A stretch of DNA of 64,000 nt, taken from RH-AL1 sp965214415 (GTDB lineage Bacteria; Pseudomonadota; Alphaproteobacteria; Rhizobiales; Beijerinckiaceae). The notes beneath the pieces are model-generated. The model searched no databases. It saw only the letters and a program-made list of their open reading frames with translations, and had not been told where the DNA came from. The position numbers were made by a program, and so were the translations under genes. This document shows positions 17,352 to 26,613 of the stretch, piece after piece. How positions within the stretch are numbered: position 1 is the first letter of the stretch; each line of letters begins with the position of its first letter. The DNA lies in NCBI GenBank assembly GCA_965214415.1, contig CBDCBQ010000003.1, positions 2,604,001 through 2,668,000 on the forward strand, in the 5' to 3' direction.

Positions 17352-18524
17352 ATGAGACCCGGTCAGAACAAACGTATGCGCGGCCGCAACAACAACAACA
17401 ATAGCGGCGGTCGCAAGGGCCCGAATCCCTTGACGCGGTCCTACGAGTCGAACGGTCCCGACGTGAAGATTCGCGGGACGGCGCACCACGTCGGCGAGAA
17501 ATACCTTCAGCTCGCCCGCGACGCGCAGTCCTCCGGCGATCCGGTGATGGCGGAGAGCTACCTCCAGCACGCCGAGCATTACTTCCGGCTCATCGCCTCC
17601 GCGCAGCAGGCGCAGCAGCAGGCGGCATATGGCTACCAGCGTGCCCCCGGCGAGCCGGAGGCGGAAGAGGACGGCGACGACGATTTCGAGAGCCTGCCCG
17701 ACCGCTTCGCCTCGCCAGCCGAGCGCGCGCCGCAGACGCCGGCGCCGCAGCCCTACGCGGAGCGACAACCCTACAACGGCGGCGACCGGCAGCCCTTCGA
17801 TGGACGACAGAACTACGACCGCCAGCCACAACCTCATGCGCAGCCTCAGCCGCAGCCGCAATACGAACGCCCGCAGCAGCAGCAGCAGGCGGATCGCCCG
17901 CCGCAGCAGGACCGCCAGCAGCCCGAGCGTCAGAATTACGAGCGCGGCCAGAACGACAATCGCAACGGACGCGGCGACAGCGGGCGTGGCGACAACGGGC
18001 GTGGCGACAACGGGCGTGGCGACAACGGGCGCGGCTACCAGGATCGCGGTGGCCAAAGCTATCAGGATCGAGCCCAGGGTCAGGATCGCGGCCAGGACCG
18101 TAGCAACGGGCAAGGTGCCCAGCCGGATCGTGGGAACGGTCAGGATCGCCAGGCTCAGGATCGTCAAACCCAAGAGCGTCAGCCGCGTGATTTCGACAAC
18201 CGGGGCTATCGCAACAATCGTGGGCCGCGCGACTATCGCGACAATTCGCAGCCGCGCGAGCCGCGCCAGCCTGTCGTGGACGAGCCGGCCGGGAGCGGGC
18301 TGCCCGCCTTCATCACCGCGCCGACCCGCACCGTGCCGGAGAGCGTACCGAGCGAGCCGCAGGCTCAGCCCGACGTCGCGGTGACCGAGGTGTCGGCCGA
18401 GGCGACCGACGAGAGCAACCTTCATCTGCGCCCGCGCCGCCGTCGTCGTCCGAAGAGCGAGTTCCCCGCCGGTGACAGCGAGGGCCGGCAAGAGGCCCCC
18501 GCGAGCGACCCTGTCGGCGATTAA
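17352..18524 (+). CDS. DUF4167 domain protein with long low-complexity tail
   Basis: The N-terminal ~85 residues are the DUF4167 domain: MRPGQNKRMRGRNNNNNSGG, NPLTRSYESNGPDVKIRGTA, then YLQLARDAQSSGDPVMAESY and LQHAEHYFRLI. The remaining ~300 residues are rich in Gln, Arg, Asn, Asp and Gly, with RGD-N repeats, and end in a Lys/Arg patch HLRPRRRRRPKSEF. Such RNA-binding-like tails suggest a nucleic-acid role, but the family function is unknown. A 15-bp tandem array lies inside it. It is convergent with glgX, 13 bp apart. Confidence 0.9.
   Translation: MRPGQNKRMRGRNNNNNSGGRKGPNPLTRSYESNGPDVKIRGTAHHVGEKYLQLARDAQSSGDPVMAESYLQHAEHYFRLIASAQQAQQQAAYGYQRAPGEPEAEEDGDDDFESLPDRFASPAERAPQTPAPQPYAERQPYNGGDRQPFDGRQNYDRQPQPHAQPQPQPQYERPQQQQQADRPPQQDRQQPERQNYERGQNDNRNGRGDSGRGDNGRGDNGRGDNGRGYQDRGGQSYQDRAQGQDRGQDRSNGQGAQPDRGNGQDRQAQDRQTQERQPRDFDNRGYRNNRGPRDYRDNSQPREPRQPVVDEPAGSGLPAFITAPTRTVPESVPSEPQAQPDVAVTEVSAEATDESNLHLRPRRRRRPKSEFPAGDSEGRQEAPASDPVGD
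17967..18026. repeat. 15-bp tandem repeat, four copies, inside the DUF4167 gene
   Basis: Units of GGGCGTGGCGACAAC, three identical after a diverged first copy, encoding Gly-Arg-Gly-Asp-Asn. The frame is preserved. Confidence 0.9.
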
Positions 18525-18537
18525 GGCTTGAGTTTGG

Positions 18538-20748
18538 TCACGCCGTCTTTGTGATCGCGACAAGGCACGATCGTCCGGCGACCGTGACGTGCTTACCGAG
18601 CGTCGGTTCATCGCCGGCGGCATGGGCGTTGTCGAACGCCGTCGCGCTGGCGGATGTGTCGATCGAAAGCGCCCAGTTCTCGCCGGCCGGCGGCGATGGC
18701 AGCGTGGCCTCGATCGGGTCGACCCACCCGTTGTAGGCGACGTAGATCCGCGCGGCGCCTGCTGTCGTCGCGTCGAGCTGCCAGGCGATGAAGTGGTTGC
18801 CGGCATCACCGAAATAGCCGCTGTCAATCTCGCCGCCATCCGGCCGCAGCCAAGTCAGATCGGCGATCGCGCCGCCGTCGTGCGGCTTGCCCGTGAAGAA
18901 GTCAGCCGGTCGCAGCGCCGGATGCGCGCGACGAAAGCCGATCAGTTTTCGCGTGAAGGCGAGCTGCGATGCGTTCGTCGTGGCGAGCGACCAGTCGAGC
19001 CAGTTGGCGTGCGTGTCCATGTTGTAGGCGTTGTTGTTGCCGTGCTGCGTGCGGTCGAACTCGGTGCCGCCGGTGATCATCGGCACGCCGGCCGACAGCA
19101 GGAGCAAGGCGAGGCTCGTGCGGATCGCTTGGCGTTGCGCGACGATGTCGCCGCCATGGTCCCAGCCCATCTCGTCGCCGCTCGAGCGACCGCCGTCGGA
19201 CGGCCCGTACGGACTGGGCTGGTTGTTCTGTTTTTCGTCAAAGGCATGCAGGTCGGCGAGGCAGAAGCCGTCGTGGCAGACGACATAATTGACGGACGCC
19301 CACGGCCGCCTGCCGTTGCCGCCGAACAGATCCTGCGAGCCGGCGATGCGCGTCGCCATCTGGCCCGGCGTGACGGGGACGAAGCCGAGCTTGTTTTGCG
19401 ACTCGCGGATCGTGTCGCGGTAGCGGTCGTTCCATTCCGCCCAGCCGCGCGGAAAGTTGCCCTGCTCCTGCGCGTCCATCGAGACGGCATAGGGCTCCGC
19501 GATGAGGTCGACGCCGGCGCCGCCCTCGGGCGGGCGGACGGGTAATTCGCGCACGGCGCGGTTCAGGATGTTGTCGGGGTCGTCGCGCGCGAACTGGAAG
19601 CCGCCGTCGGCGCGGGCGTTGCCGAGCACGGCGGCGAGATCGAACCGAAAACCGTCGACGCCGAGATCGTGCGACCAATAGGCGAGCGAATCGAGGACGA
19701 GGTCGCGCACGATCGGCTCGGCGGCATTGACGTTTGGGCCGACGCCGGTCTCGTCCTCGTAGAGCTCGGCGTGGCCTTGCCCGCGCAGGGTCTCGTAATA
19801 CAGCGCGTTGTCGAGCCCGCGAAACGCGTAGATCGTACGCGCGTCCGGCGCCTCGTTGATGCCGCCCTCTTCGGTGTGATTGTAAACCACATCCAGGAAC
19901 ACCTTGAGCCCTGCCGCGTGGAATGCCTTCACCATCGCCTTGAACTCGCGCGTCGCGCCGCCGGGCGACTGGTCCGCCGCGTGGCGCCGATCGGGCGCGA
20001 AATAGCCCATGGTTTGGTAGCCCCAGTAATTGTGGGTGCTCGCGTAGGCCGGATCGTCGTTGAGCGCGTTCTGGCACTGGTGGACCGGCAGGAACTCGAC
20101 GGCGGTGACGCCGAGATCGCGCAGGTAGGGCGCGCGCAGGGCGGCGCCGGCGTAGGTGCCGCGCAGTGCCTCGGGCACCTCGGGGTCGGCCATGGTGAGA
20201 CCGCGCACGTGCACCTCGTAGACGATGTCGTCCTTGAGCGGATGCGTCGGCTTCGCGCCGACGTCGCCGGCGTCGGCCACGACGACGATGCCCTTCGGCG
20301 CGAACGGACCGGTGTCCGTGCGCCGATGCGTCGGTCCGGTGAGATAGTCGCTACGGTCGGGGTGTTCCGGCGTCTGCACGCAATGGCTGATCTCGCAAGC
20401 GTAGGGGTCGAGCAGAAGCTTGTTGGGGTTGAAACGATTGCCGTTCGCGTCGACATCGGTCAAGAAGCCATGCTCCGTGCCGGGTCGCCAGGCGGCATCG
20501 TACGGCCAGTTTGGTCCGAAAGCGCGGTAGCCGTAATAGATCGCGCCCTGCGCGAGCGAGGTCGACGCGGCGATGGTCGTCGCGAAGGTGCCATCGTCGG
20601 ACCGTTCCATGGTCTGGCGAAGCGTCGGCTCGGCGCCCGTCGGCGTCGTGTAGAGGCAAAGCTCGAGGCGTATCGCCGCCGGGGCGCGCACCCGAAACGC
20701 GATGCCGCCGCCGTCGTCCGCGACGCGGGCACCGAGCAGGCGCGTCAC
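18538..20748 (-). CDS. glgX: Glycogen debranching enzyme (isoamylase type, GH13)
   Basis: GlgX removes alpha-1,6 branches from phosphorylase-trimmed glycogen. The 736-residue protein has the N-terminal CBM48 domain, then the GH13 barrel with VFLDVVYNHTEEGG, nucleophile Asp370 in DGFRFDLA, acid/base Glu418 in LIAEPYA and the HDGF motif of region IV. The domain order and length fit the isoamylase/GlgX subfamily. No other glycogen genes are here. It is divergent from the transglutaminase gene, sharing a 180-bp promoter region. Confidence 0.93.
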   Translation of the reverse strand: MTRLLGARVADDGGGIAFRVRAPAAIRLELCLYTTPTGAEPTLRQTMERSDDGTFATTIAASTSLAQGAIYYGYRAFGPNWPYDAAWRPGTEHGFLTDVDANGNRFNPNKLLLDPYACEISHCVQTPEHPDRSDYLTGPTHRRTDTGPFAPKGIVVVADAGDVGAKPTHPLKDDIVYEVHVRGLTMADPEVPEALRGTYAGAALRAPYLRDLGVTAVEFLPVHQCQNALNDDPAYASTHNYWGYQTMGYFAPDRRHAADQSPGGATREFKAMVKAFHAAGLKVFLDVVYNHTEEGGINEAPDARTIYAFRGLDNALYYETLRGQGHAELYEDETGVGPNVNAAEPIVRDLVLDSLAYWSHDLGVDGFRFDLAAVLGNARADGGFQFARDDPDNILNRAVRELPVRPPEGGAGVDLIAEPYAVSMDAQEQGNFPRGWAEWNDRYRDTIRESQNKLGFVPVTPGQMATRIAGSQDLFGGNGRRPWASVNYVVCHDGFCLADLHAFDEKQNNQPSPYGPSDGGRSSGDEMGWDHGGDIVAQRQAIRTSLALLLLSAGVPMITGGTEFDRTQHGNNNAYNMDTHANWLDWSLATTNASQLAFTRKLIGFRRAHPALRPADFFTGKPHDGGAIADLTWLRPDGGEIDSGYFGDAGNHFIAWQLDATTAGAARIYVAYNGWVDPIEATLPSPPAGENWALSIDTSASATAFDNAHAAGDEPTLGKHVTVAGRSCLVAITKTA

Positions 20749-20928
20749 GTTTCACCCGCCGATCGCGCGATCGTCTTCGGCATCGCTGTGCGACGATCGT
20801 TCACGCAGATCTCCCCGCCAGCCCCACCACGCATCCTACATCCACAGGTTGTGTCAGCAATCTAGACTTAAGCCGCGCCTTGGTCCTGGCTCGACCTTTG
20901 CAAAAAACGCGGCGTCCAAGGAGTGATC

Positions 20929-21772
20929 ATGCAGTTCGAGCTCGGGTGTACGCTTGGCTATCGCACGCAGGGGCCGGCAACGCCCTTCCTTTTCAACATC
21001 GAGGCGCAGACGTTCGGCGGCCAGCATGTCGTCGCGGAGCAGTTGACGGTCACGCCCGAGATCCTGCTTGAACGCTGGACGATGCCGGAGAGCGGCAACC
21101 GCTATTTCCGCCTCGTTGCCCCGCAAGGCGCGTTGAAGATCGAGTACCACGCGACGGTCGAGTGGCAGCCGGTGCTCGAGGACGGCGCCAACGTCGTCGA
21201 GCTGACGCCCGGCACGCTGCCTCTGGCCGTCATTCCGCACCTGTTTCCCAGCCGCTATTGCCAGTCCGACAAGCTCGAACGCTTCGCGCAGCACGTTTGG
21301 GCAGCTCGCGCAGGGCTACGCCCGCGTCAACGGCATCTGCAACTGGATCAACCAGTACGTGAGCTACGAGGGCGGCGTCTCGAACGCGATGACCTCGGCG
21401 GCGGACACGGTGCTGCAGCGCGCCGGAGTCTGCCGCGACTTCTCGCATCTGGCGATCGCGCTCTGCCGCACCTTGGGCATTCCCGCCCGCTATGTCAGCG
21501 CCTATGCCTCGCAGCTGGCGCCGCCGGACTTTCACGCGGTGTTCGAGGCCTATCTCGAGGGCCCGACGGGCGGCGGCTGGTACCTGTTCGACGCGACCCG
21601 CAAGGCCGACCCGGCCGGCCTCATCCGCATCGGCGTCGGCCGCGACGCCGCCGAGGTCGCCTTCTGCAGCCCCTACGGTCCCGTCGAGTTCGACATCCCC
21701 GAAGTCTGGATCAAGGCCGCCGAGGTGACACCGCCCTGCGAGGATGCCGTGCGCTCGCAGAACGCGGCATAG
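20929..21772 (+). pseudogene. Transglutaminase-like cysteine protein with one frameshift
   Basis: A strong ribosome site AAGGAG (20918-20923) precedes MQFELGCTLGYRTQG. The first frame holds the bacterial transglutaminase N-domain up to LERFAQHV (near 21294), then one extra base shifts to the frame carrying GQLAQGYARVNGICNWI, the catalytic Cys in RAGVCRDFSHLAIALCRTLG, the His in PPDFHAVFEAYL and the Asp in WYLFDATRKADP. Both halves are intact and match one ~280-residue protein. This is a recent frameshift, an assembly error, or possibly recoding at GTTTGGG; the first two are likelier. Confidence 0.8.
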
Positions 21773-21937
21773 GCATGCCGGCGTGATCCGCTTCCTCGCG
21801 CCAACGCGCGAAACGAGCTGTTCATGCAACACAAGGTTGCTATATGTGACAGTCGCCGAGGCGGAGGCGCGGGCCGACGCTCACGACGCGATCAAAGTGA
21901 AGCGGCAGCGCGTGCATACCGCCATGAACTAATCGTT

Positions 21938-21969
21938 CCGGCGGCGCCTTAACTTTAAGCCGCCGCCGG
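21938..21969. repeat. Near-perfect 15-bp inverted repeat with 2-base loop
   Basis: The arms 21938-21952 and 21955-21969 pair at 14 of 15 positions (CCGGCGGCGCCTTAA against the complement of TTAAGCCGCCGCCGG). It lies between the transglutaminase gene and glmM, 106 bp before the glmM start. There is no T run, so an intrinsic terminator is unlikely. The surrounding 300 bp hold no gene. Confidence 0.7.
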
Positions 21970-22074
21970 ACACGCGCGCGTTCAACCATGTCGCGTGTTA
22001 CCGGGCGGAAACCGGGCCGCCATGGTATGGTCGTGTCATCGTGGCTAAAGAGCCCCCATGACAAGCAAGCCCTC

Positions 22075-23415
22075 ATGACACGCAAGCATTTCGGCACGGA
22101 CGGCATCCGCGGCAAGGCCAACGGGGTGATCACGCCCGATCTCGCGATGAAGGTCGCGCAGGCGACGGGCATCGTCTTCATGCGCGGCGACCACCGCCAT
22201 CGCGCCGTCATCGGCAAGGACACGCGGCTGTCGGGCTACATGATCGAAAGCGCGATGCAGGCCGGCTTCACCTCGGTCGGCATGGACGTGCTGCTGCTCG
22301 GGCCGATGCCGACGCCGGCCGTCGCCATGCTGACGCGCTCGATGCGGGCGGACGTGGGCATCATGATCTCGGCCTCGCACAACCCGTACGAGGACAACGG
22401 CATCAAGCTGTTCGGGCCGGACGGCTACAAGCTCTCCGACGAGATCGAGGCGAAGATCGAGCGGCTGATCGATGGCGAGGTCAAGATCAAGCTCGCCCGT
22501 CCCGACAAGCTCGGCCGCGCCAAGCGCGTCGACGGCGAGGTCGCCCGCTACATCGAGTTCGCCAAGATGACGCTGCCGCGCCACCTGTCGCTCGACGGGC
22601 TGCGCGTCGTCGTCGATTGCGCCAACGGCGCCGCCTATCGCGTCGCGCCCGAGGCTCTGTGGGAGCTCGGCGCGGAAGTGTTCTCGATCGGCGTCGAGCC
22701 CGACGGGTTCAACATCAACCGCCGCGTCGGCTCGACGGCGCCCGACGCGCTGGTCGCCAAGGTGCGCGAGATGCGCGCCGACATCGGCATCGCGCTGGAT
22801 GGCGACGCGGACCGCGTGATCATCGTCGACGAACTCGGCAAGGTGGTCGACGGCGACCAACTGATGGCGTCGGTCGCCGAGTACTGGAAAGAGGACGGGC
22901 GGCTCTCGCAGCCGGGCATCGTCGCGACCTTGATGTCGAACCTCGGGCTGGAGCGCTACCTCGGCACGCTCGGCCTGTCGCTCGCGCGCACCGCGGTCGG
23001 CGATCGCTACGTGCTCGAGCACATGCGCCAGCACGGCTACAATCTCGGTGGCGAGCAATCCGGCCACATCATACTGTCCGACTACGTGACGACGGGCGAC
23101 GGGCTGATCGCGGCATTGCAGGTGATGGGCCTCGTCAAGCGGCGCGGCCGCCCTGTCAGCGAGGTCTGCCGGCGCTTCGAGCCGGTGCCGCAGATCCTCA
23201 AGAACGTCCGTTTCGAGGCCGGTCGCAAGGTGCCGGAGGAAAAGCTCGCCGCCGCCGTCGCGGCGGGCCGCGCGCGGCTCGGCGCCGGCGGCCGGCTGAT
23301 CATCCGCCCGTCCGGCACGGAGCCGGTGATGCGCGTGATGGGCGAGGGCGACGACCCCGATCTGGTCGAGAGCGTCGTCGACGACGTCTGCGAGGCGCTG
23401 GAGGCGGCGGCCTAG
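22075..23415 (+). CDS. glmM: Phosphoglucosamine mutase
   Basis: GlmM converts glucosamine-6-P to glucosamine-1-P for UDP-GlcNAc and so for peptidoglycan and LPS. The 446-residue protein has the phosphoserine loop ISASHNPYEDNGIK, the metal-binding DGDADR in IALDGDADRVIIVD, the sugar-binding GGEQSGHII and the phosphate-binding RPSGTEPVMRVM. MTRKHFGTDGIRGKANG at 22075 is the normal start. In relatives glmM often follows ftsH; that gene is not here. It overlaps the convergent MAPEG gene by four bases. Confidence 0.97.
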   Translation: MTRKHFGTDGIRGKANGVITPDLAMKVAQATGIVFMRGDHRHRAVIGKDTRLSGYMIESAMQAGFTSVGMDVLLLGPMPTPAVAMLTRSMRADVGIMISASHNPYEDNGIKLFGPDGYKLSDEIEAKIERLIDGEVKIKLARPDKLGRAKRVDGEVARYIEFAKMTLPRHLSLDGLRVVVDCANGAAYRVAPEALWELGAEVFSIGVEPDGFNINRRVGSTAPDALVAKVREMRADIGIALDGDADRVIIVDELGKVVDGDQLMASVAEYWKEDGRLSQPGIVATLMSNLGLERYLGTLGLSLARTAVGDRYVLEHMRQHGYNLGGEQSGHIILSDYVTTGDGLIAALQVMGLVKRRGRPVSEVCRRFEPVPQILKNVRFEAGRKVPEEKLAAAVAAGRARLGAGGRLIIRPSGTEPVMRVMGEGDDPDLVESVVDDVCEALEAAA

Positions 23416-23807
23416 CCGAGCCGGACCAGAAGCGCGAGGGCGGCGATCGCGATGATCGAGAGCGTCGTGACGATGCCGCCGCCGCGGAAGGCGAACTGTC
23501 GCGGCGTGTTCTCGGCCGCGAACATGCCGATCGGGTGCATGATGCGGGCGACGACCAGCAGCACCAGCAGGACCCGCACCAGCGTCGGGCTGCCGCCGTC
23601 GGCCTCGAGAAAGCCGATCACGAGCAGCGCGATCGGCACGTATTCCATGAAGTTCGCGTGCGAGCGCACCCGGCGCAGCATGGACTGATCGCCGCCGTCG
23701 CCGAACAGTGTCGACTTGGACACGCGCGCGGCGATCACCCAGCCGGCGAGGCCGACATAGATCAATGCGAGAAGCGAGGCGTAGAACGCCGTGATCGCGG
23801 GAAACAT
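23412..23807 (-). CDS. MAPEG-family membrane protein
   Basis: A 131-residue protein with four hydrophobic segments and the family pattern LRRVRSHANFMEYVPIALLV and ARIMHPIGM. MAPEG proteins are membrane-associated, glutathione-related enzymes in eukaryotes; bacterial members such as this short type are poorly characterised. It is convergent with glmM with a four-base overlap. The Arg and His-Ala-Asn residues of the glutathione site are present. Confidence 0.85.
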   Translation of the reverse strand: MFPAITAFYASLLALIYVGLAGWVIAARVSKSTLFGDGGDQSMLRRVRSHANFMEYVPIALLVIGFLEADGGSPTLVRVLLVLLVVARIMHPIGMFAAENTPRQFAFRGGGIVTTLSIIAIAALALLVRLG

Positions 23808-23898
23808 CGGCTGGTCCTTGTTGCGGGATCGTCGCGCGCCAGCTTAGCCAAAGCCACGCCGCAACAGAAGCGGTGCCGCTGATTACGAGGGTTGGGGC

Positions 23899-25326
23899 AT
23901 GGATCGAGCGTCGGACGGATCGCGGGCGCTCTGGCGTCTCTCGGCGAGCGAGATCGCGGCGAAGGTGGCGGCGCGCGAGGTGTCGGCACGCGAGATCGCG
24001 CGGGATGCGCTGGCGCGGCTCGAGGCCGTCAATCCGGCCCTCAACGCGATCGTCGATTGCCGCCCCGAGGAGGTGCTCGCCGAGGCCGACGCGCTGGACG
24101 CGGCGCTCGCGGGCGGCGCGCGGCCGGGCTCGCTGTGCGGCGTGCCGATCACCACGAAGGTGAACACCGATCAGCGCGGCTTCGCGACGACGAACGGCCT
24201 CAGGGCGCAGCGTGACACGATCGCGACGATCGACAGTCCGGTCGTCGCCAACTTCAAGGCGGCGGGCGCGATCATCCTCGGGCGCACCAACACACCCACT
24301 TTGTCGGCGCGCTGGTTCACGAGCAACCAGGTGCACGGCCACACGTATAATCCGCGCGGCCGGGCACTGACGCCGGGCGGCTCGTCGGGCGGCGCCGGCG
24401 CGGCCGTCGCGGCGGGGATCGGCGCGATTGGCCATGGCACCGACATCGCCGGCTCGGTGCGCTACCCGGCCTATGCCTGCGGGGTGCACGGCCTGCGGCC
24501 CTCGCTCGGCCGCATCCCGGCATTCAATGCGTCGGGGCCCGAGCGCACGATCGGTGCCCAGCTGACGGCGGTGTCGGGCCCGATCGCCCGCACGATCGCC
24601 GACCTGCGTCTGGCGCTGACCGCGATGGCGGCGCCAAGCGCGCGCGACCCGTGGTACGTGCCCGCGCCGATGACCGGGCCGGCCGTGCCGCTCCGAGCCG
24701 CGATCTGCCTCGCGCCGGACGGGCTCGACACGGCGGCGCCGGTGAAGGCCGCGCTCGTCGACGCGGGCCGTCGCCTCGAACGCGCGGGCTGGATCGTCGA
24801 TGCGGTGGAGGCGATCCCGCCGCTGCGCGAGGCGGCGGATCTGCAGACGCAGCTTTGGATCGGCGAATCCTACAAGATGATGCGGGCGGCGGCCGAAGCC
24901 GACGGCGATCCCGGGCTGCTGAGCCTTTTGAATAACCTCGCGTCGGTCGCCGAGGGGCTCGCGCCGGACGCGGTTCCGAAGGCGCTGCAGCGTCGCGCGA
25001 CGCTCGTCCGCGAATGGTCGCTGTTTCTCGAGCGCTACGCGGTCCTGCTGCTGCCGATCTCGGCCGAGCCGCCGTTTCCGGACGATCTCGACATGGACGG
25101 CGAAGCCGGGTTCAAGCGGGTCTGGACCGCGCAGATGCCGATGATCGGGGCGCCCGTGCTCGGCGTGCCGGCGCTCGCGGTGGCGACCGGCCTCACCGAG
25201 GCCGGCGTGCCGCTCGGCGTGCAGGTGTTCGCCGCGCGGTTTCGCGAGGACCTCTGCCTCGCCGCCGGCGAGGCGATCGAGGCCGGCGGCGTCCCCGAGG
25301 CGCCGATCGATCCGCGGCCGGCCTGA
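23899..25326 (+). CDS. Amidase-signature family hydrolase
   Basis: A 475-residue amidase. The catalytic Lys is in PITTKVNTDQRGFATTNG, the Gly/Ser loop in GGSSGGAGAAVAAG supplies the cis-Ser, and GTDIAGSVRYPAYACG supplies the nucleophile Ser. The normal nucleophile segment reads GGSIR; here it is AGSVR. Substrate cannot be read; close types act on small amides, urea derivatives or indoleacetamide. It has no partner genes. The fused chemoreceptor with an amide/urea-type binding domain lies 3 kb away, which may be chance. Confidence 0.88.
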   Translation: MDRASDGSRALWRLSASEIAAKVAAREVSAREIARDALARLEAVNPALNAIVDCRPEEVLAEADALDAALAGGARPGSLCGVPITTKVNTDQRGFATTNGLRAQRDTIATIDSPVVANFKAAGAIILGRTNTPTLSARWFTSNQVHGHTYNPRGRALTPGGSSGGAGAAVAAGIGAIGHGTDIAGSVRYPAYACGVHGLRPSLGRIPAFNASGPERTIGAQLTAVSGPIARTIADLRLALTAMAAPSARDPWYVPAPMTGPAVPLRAAICLAPDGLDTAAPVKAALVDAGRRLERAGWIVDAVEAIPPLREAADLQTQLWIGESYKMMRAAAEADGDPGLLSLLNNLASVAEGLAPDAVPKALQRRATLVREWSLFLERYAVLLLPISAEPPFPDDLDMDGEAGFKRVWTAQMPMIGAPVLGVPALAVATGLTEAGVPLGVQVFAARFREDLCLAAGEAIEAGGVPEAPIDPRPA

Positions 25327-25333
25327 CCCGATT

Positions 25334-25699
25334 TCAAGCGCCCAGGTCGGAAACCCGCACGAGGGCCGCGATCGCGTCCTCGGTGTACTCGATGGTGCCG
25401 GCCCGATAGGCAAGCAGCGCTAAACGATTGAGATCGATCCAGCGGCCGAGCGCCGCCTCGTCGGGCCCGGACAGACCCGGCCCCCCACGCCGCTTGAACG
25501 GATCGATCGAGAAGGAGCTCATGTCCTCGATCCGTACTTTTGGCGCCGCCGCGACCTCGACGCGGGCCGCGTGCCGGGCCGCGCCCCTTTGCGAGATGAA
25601 CACGATGAAAGGCAGGCCGGTGGTGGTCGGGCGCAGGTTGGCCATCTCGAAGGTTGCCTGCCCGACCTGCTTGTCCGCCGACGTGTCGTGTATGTTCAT
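25334..25699 (-). CDS. Conserved protein of unknown function
   Basis: The 121-residue product reads FEMANLRPTTTGLPFIVFIS, then KVRIEDMSSFSIDP, and ends with LGRWIDLNRLALLAYRAGTI and EYTEDAIAAL. I recall short proteins with this pattern in many Rhizobiales genomes, but no domain name. The ATG at 25699 was chosen since the frame before it is Ala/Arg-rich with no similarity. It is convergent with the amidase (7 bp). Confidence 0.65.
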   Translation of the reverse strand: MNIHDTSADKQVGQATFEMANLRPTTTGLPFIVFISQRGAARHAARVEVAAAPKVRIEDMSSFSIDPFKRRGGPGLSGPDEAALGRWIDLNRLALLAYRAGTIEYTEDAIAALVRVSDLGA

Positions 25700-25932
25700 G
25701 GCGCCATGCTCCGCGCCGCACGATAAGGCACTCGCCGCGCCATGTCTTCGCGCTGTCGCTTTCACACCTTGTCTTTCGCGGCGCCTCGCGTATAACCCGC
25801 GCTCTCGAACCGCCCGGCCGAAAGGGCTGCCGTGGCGGATCGTTCGCGTTGCCTTTGCGCAAGCTCAGGCGCGCGGGTGCCCTGGAGGCATCCACCCAAC
25901 CAAGATGGGCCCCAGCGCCCGCGGAGACCGAA

Positions 25933-26133
25933 ATGCCCAAGTTGAAGACGAAGTCGGGCGCCGCCAAGCGGTTCAAGATCACCGGCACAGGCAAGGTGAT
26001 CTACGCGCAATCCGGCAAACGCCATGGCATGATCAAGCGGACCAACAAGCAGATCCGCAACCTGCGCGGCACCAACGTGCTGTTCAAGACCGACGGCGAC
26101 AACGTGAAGAAGTACTTCCTGCCCAACAGCTGA
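25933..26133 (+). CDS. rpmI: Ribosomal protein bL35
   Basis: The 66-residue basic protein begins MPKLKTKSGAAKRFKITGTG and ends NVKKYFLPNS, matching L35. It is 46 bp upstream of rplT, the usual pair. In many bacteria infC comes first in this operon; here infC is 18.5 kb away. An upstream promoter probably lies in the region after 25765, where an AT-richer stretch occurs. The ribosome site is weak by eye. Confidence 0.96.
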   Translation: MPKLKTKSGAAKRFKITGTGKVIYAQSGKRHGMIKRTNKQIRNLRGTNVLFKTDGDNVKKYFLPNS

Positions 26134-26179
26134 AGCCTTTTTCGCCCGTCCACCCTCGTTCCAAATCCAGGAGATCACC

Positions 26180-26539
26180 ATGGCTCGCGTCAAGCGCGGC
26201 GTCGCCGCTCACGCCAAGCACAAGAAGACACTGAACGCCGCGAAGGGCTTCTACGGCCGTCGCAAGAACACGATCCGTACCGCGAAGGCGGCCGTCGATC
26301 GCTCGATGCAATACGCGACGCGCGACCGCAAGGTGAAGAAGCGTACGATCCGCTCGCTGTGGATTCAGCGCCTCAACGCCGCCGTCCGCGAGCTGGGCAT
26401 GACCTATTCCCGCTTCATCGACGGGCTCAACAAGGCCGGCATCGAGATGGACCGCAAGGTCCTGTCCGACCTCGCCATCCGCGAGCCGGCGACGTTCGCC
26501 GCCATCGTCGAGCGCGCCAAGGCCGCGCTGCCGGCCTGA
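26180..26539 (+). CDS. rplT: Ribosomal protein bL20
   Basis: A 119-residue protein starting MARVKRGVAAHAKHKKTLN, with GFYGRRKNTIRTAKAAVDRS and WIQRLNAAVRELGMTYSRFI, the standard L20 sequence. AGGAGATCACC just before the ATG is a strong ribosome site. L20 binds 23S rRNA early in assembly and in many species represses its own operon. pheS and pheT do not follow, unlike the usual order. Confidence 0.97.
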   Translation: MARVKRGVAAHAKHKKTLNAAKGFYGRRKNTIRTAKAAVDRSMQYATRDRKVKKRTIRSLWIQRLNAAVRELGMTYSRFIDGLNKAGIEMDRKVLSDLAIREPATFAAIVERAKAALPA

Positions 26540-26613
26540 AGCATTCGGCCCTTCCACCGCCTTCCGCCCCTCCCCACTTCGCGGAGGCGGGTTCGCCTCA
26601 CTGTGGCTAGGTC

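Noticed and set aside
22045..25413. An open frame of 1122 codons on the minus strand opposite glmM, the MAPEG gene and the amidase
   Set aside because: It is a shadow: the translation is Arg/Ala/Asp-rich without motifs, and the other frames carry clear glmM and amidase signatures.
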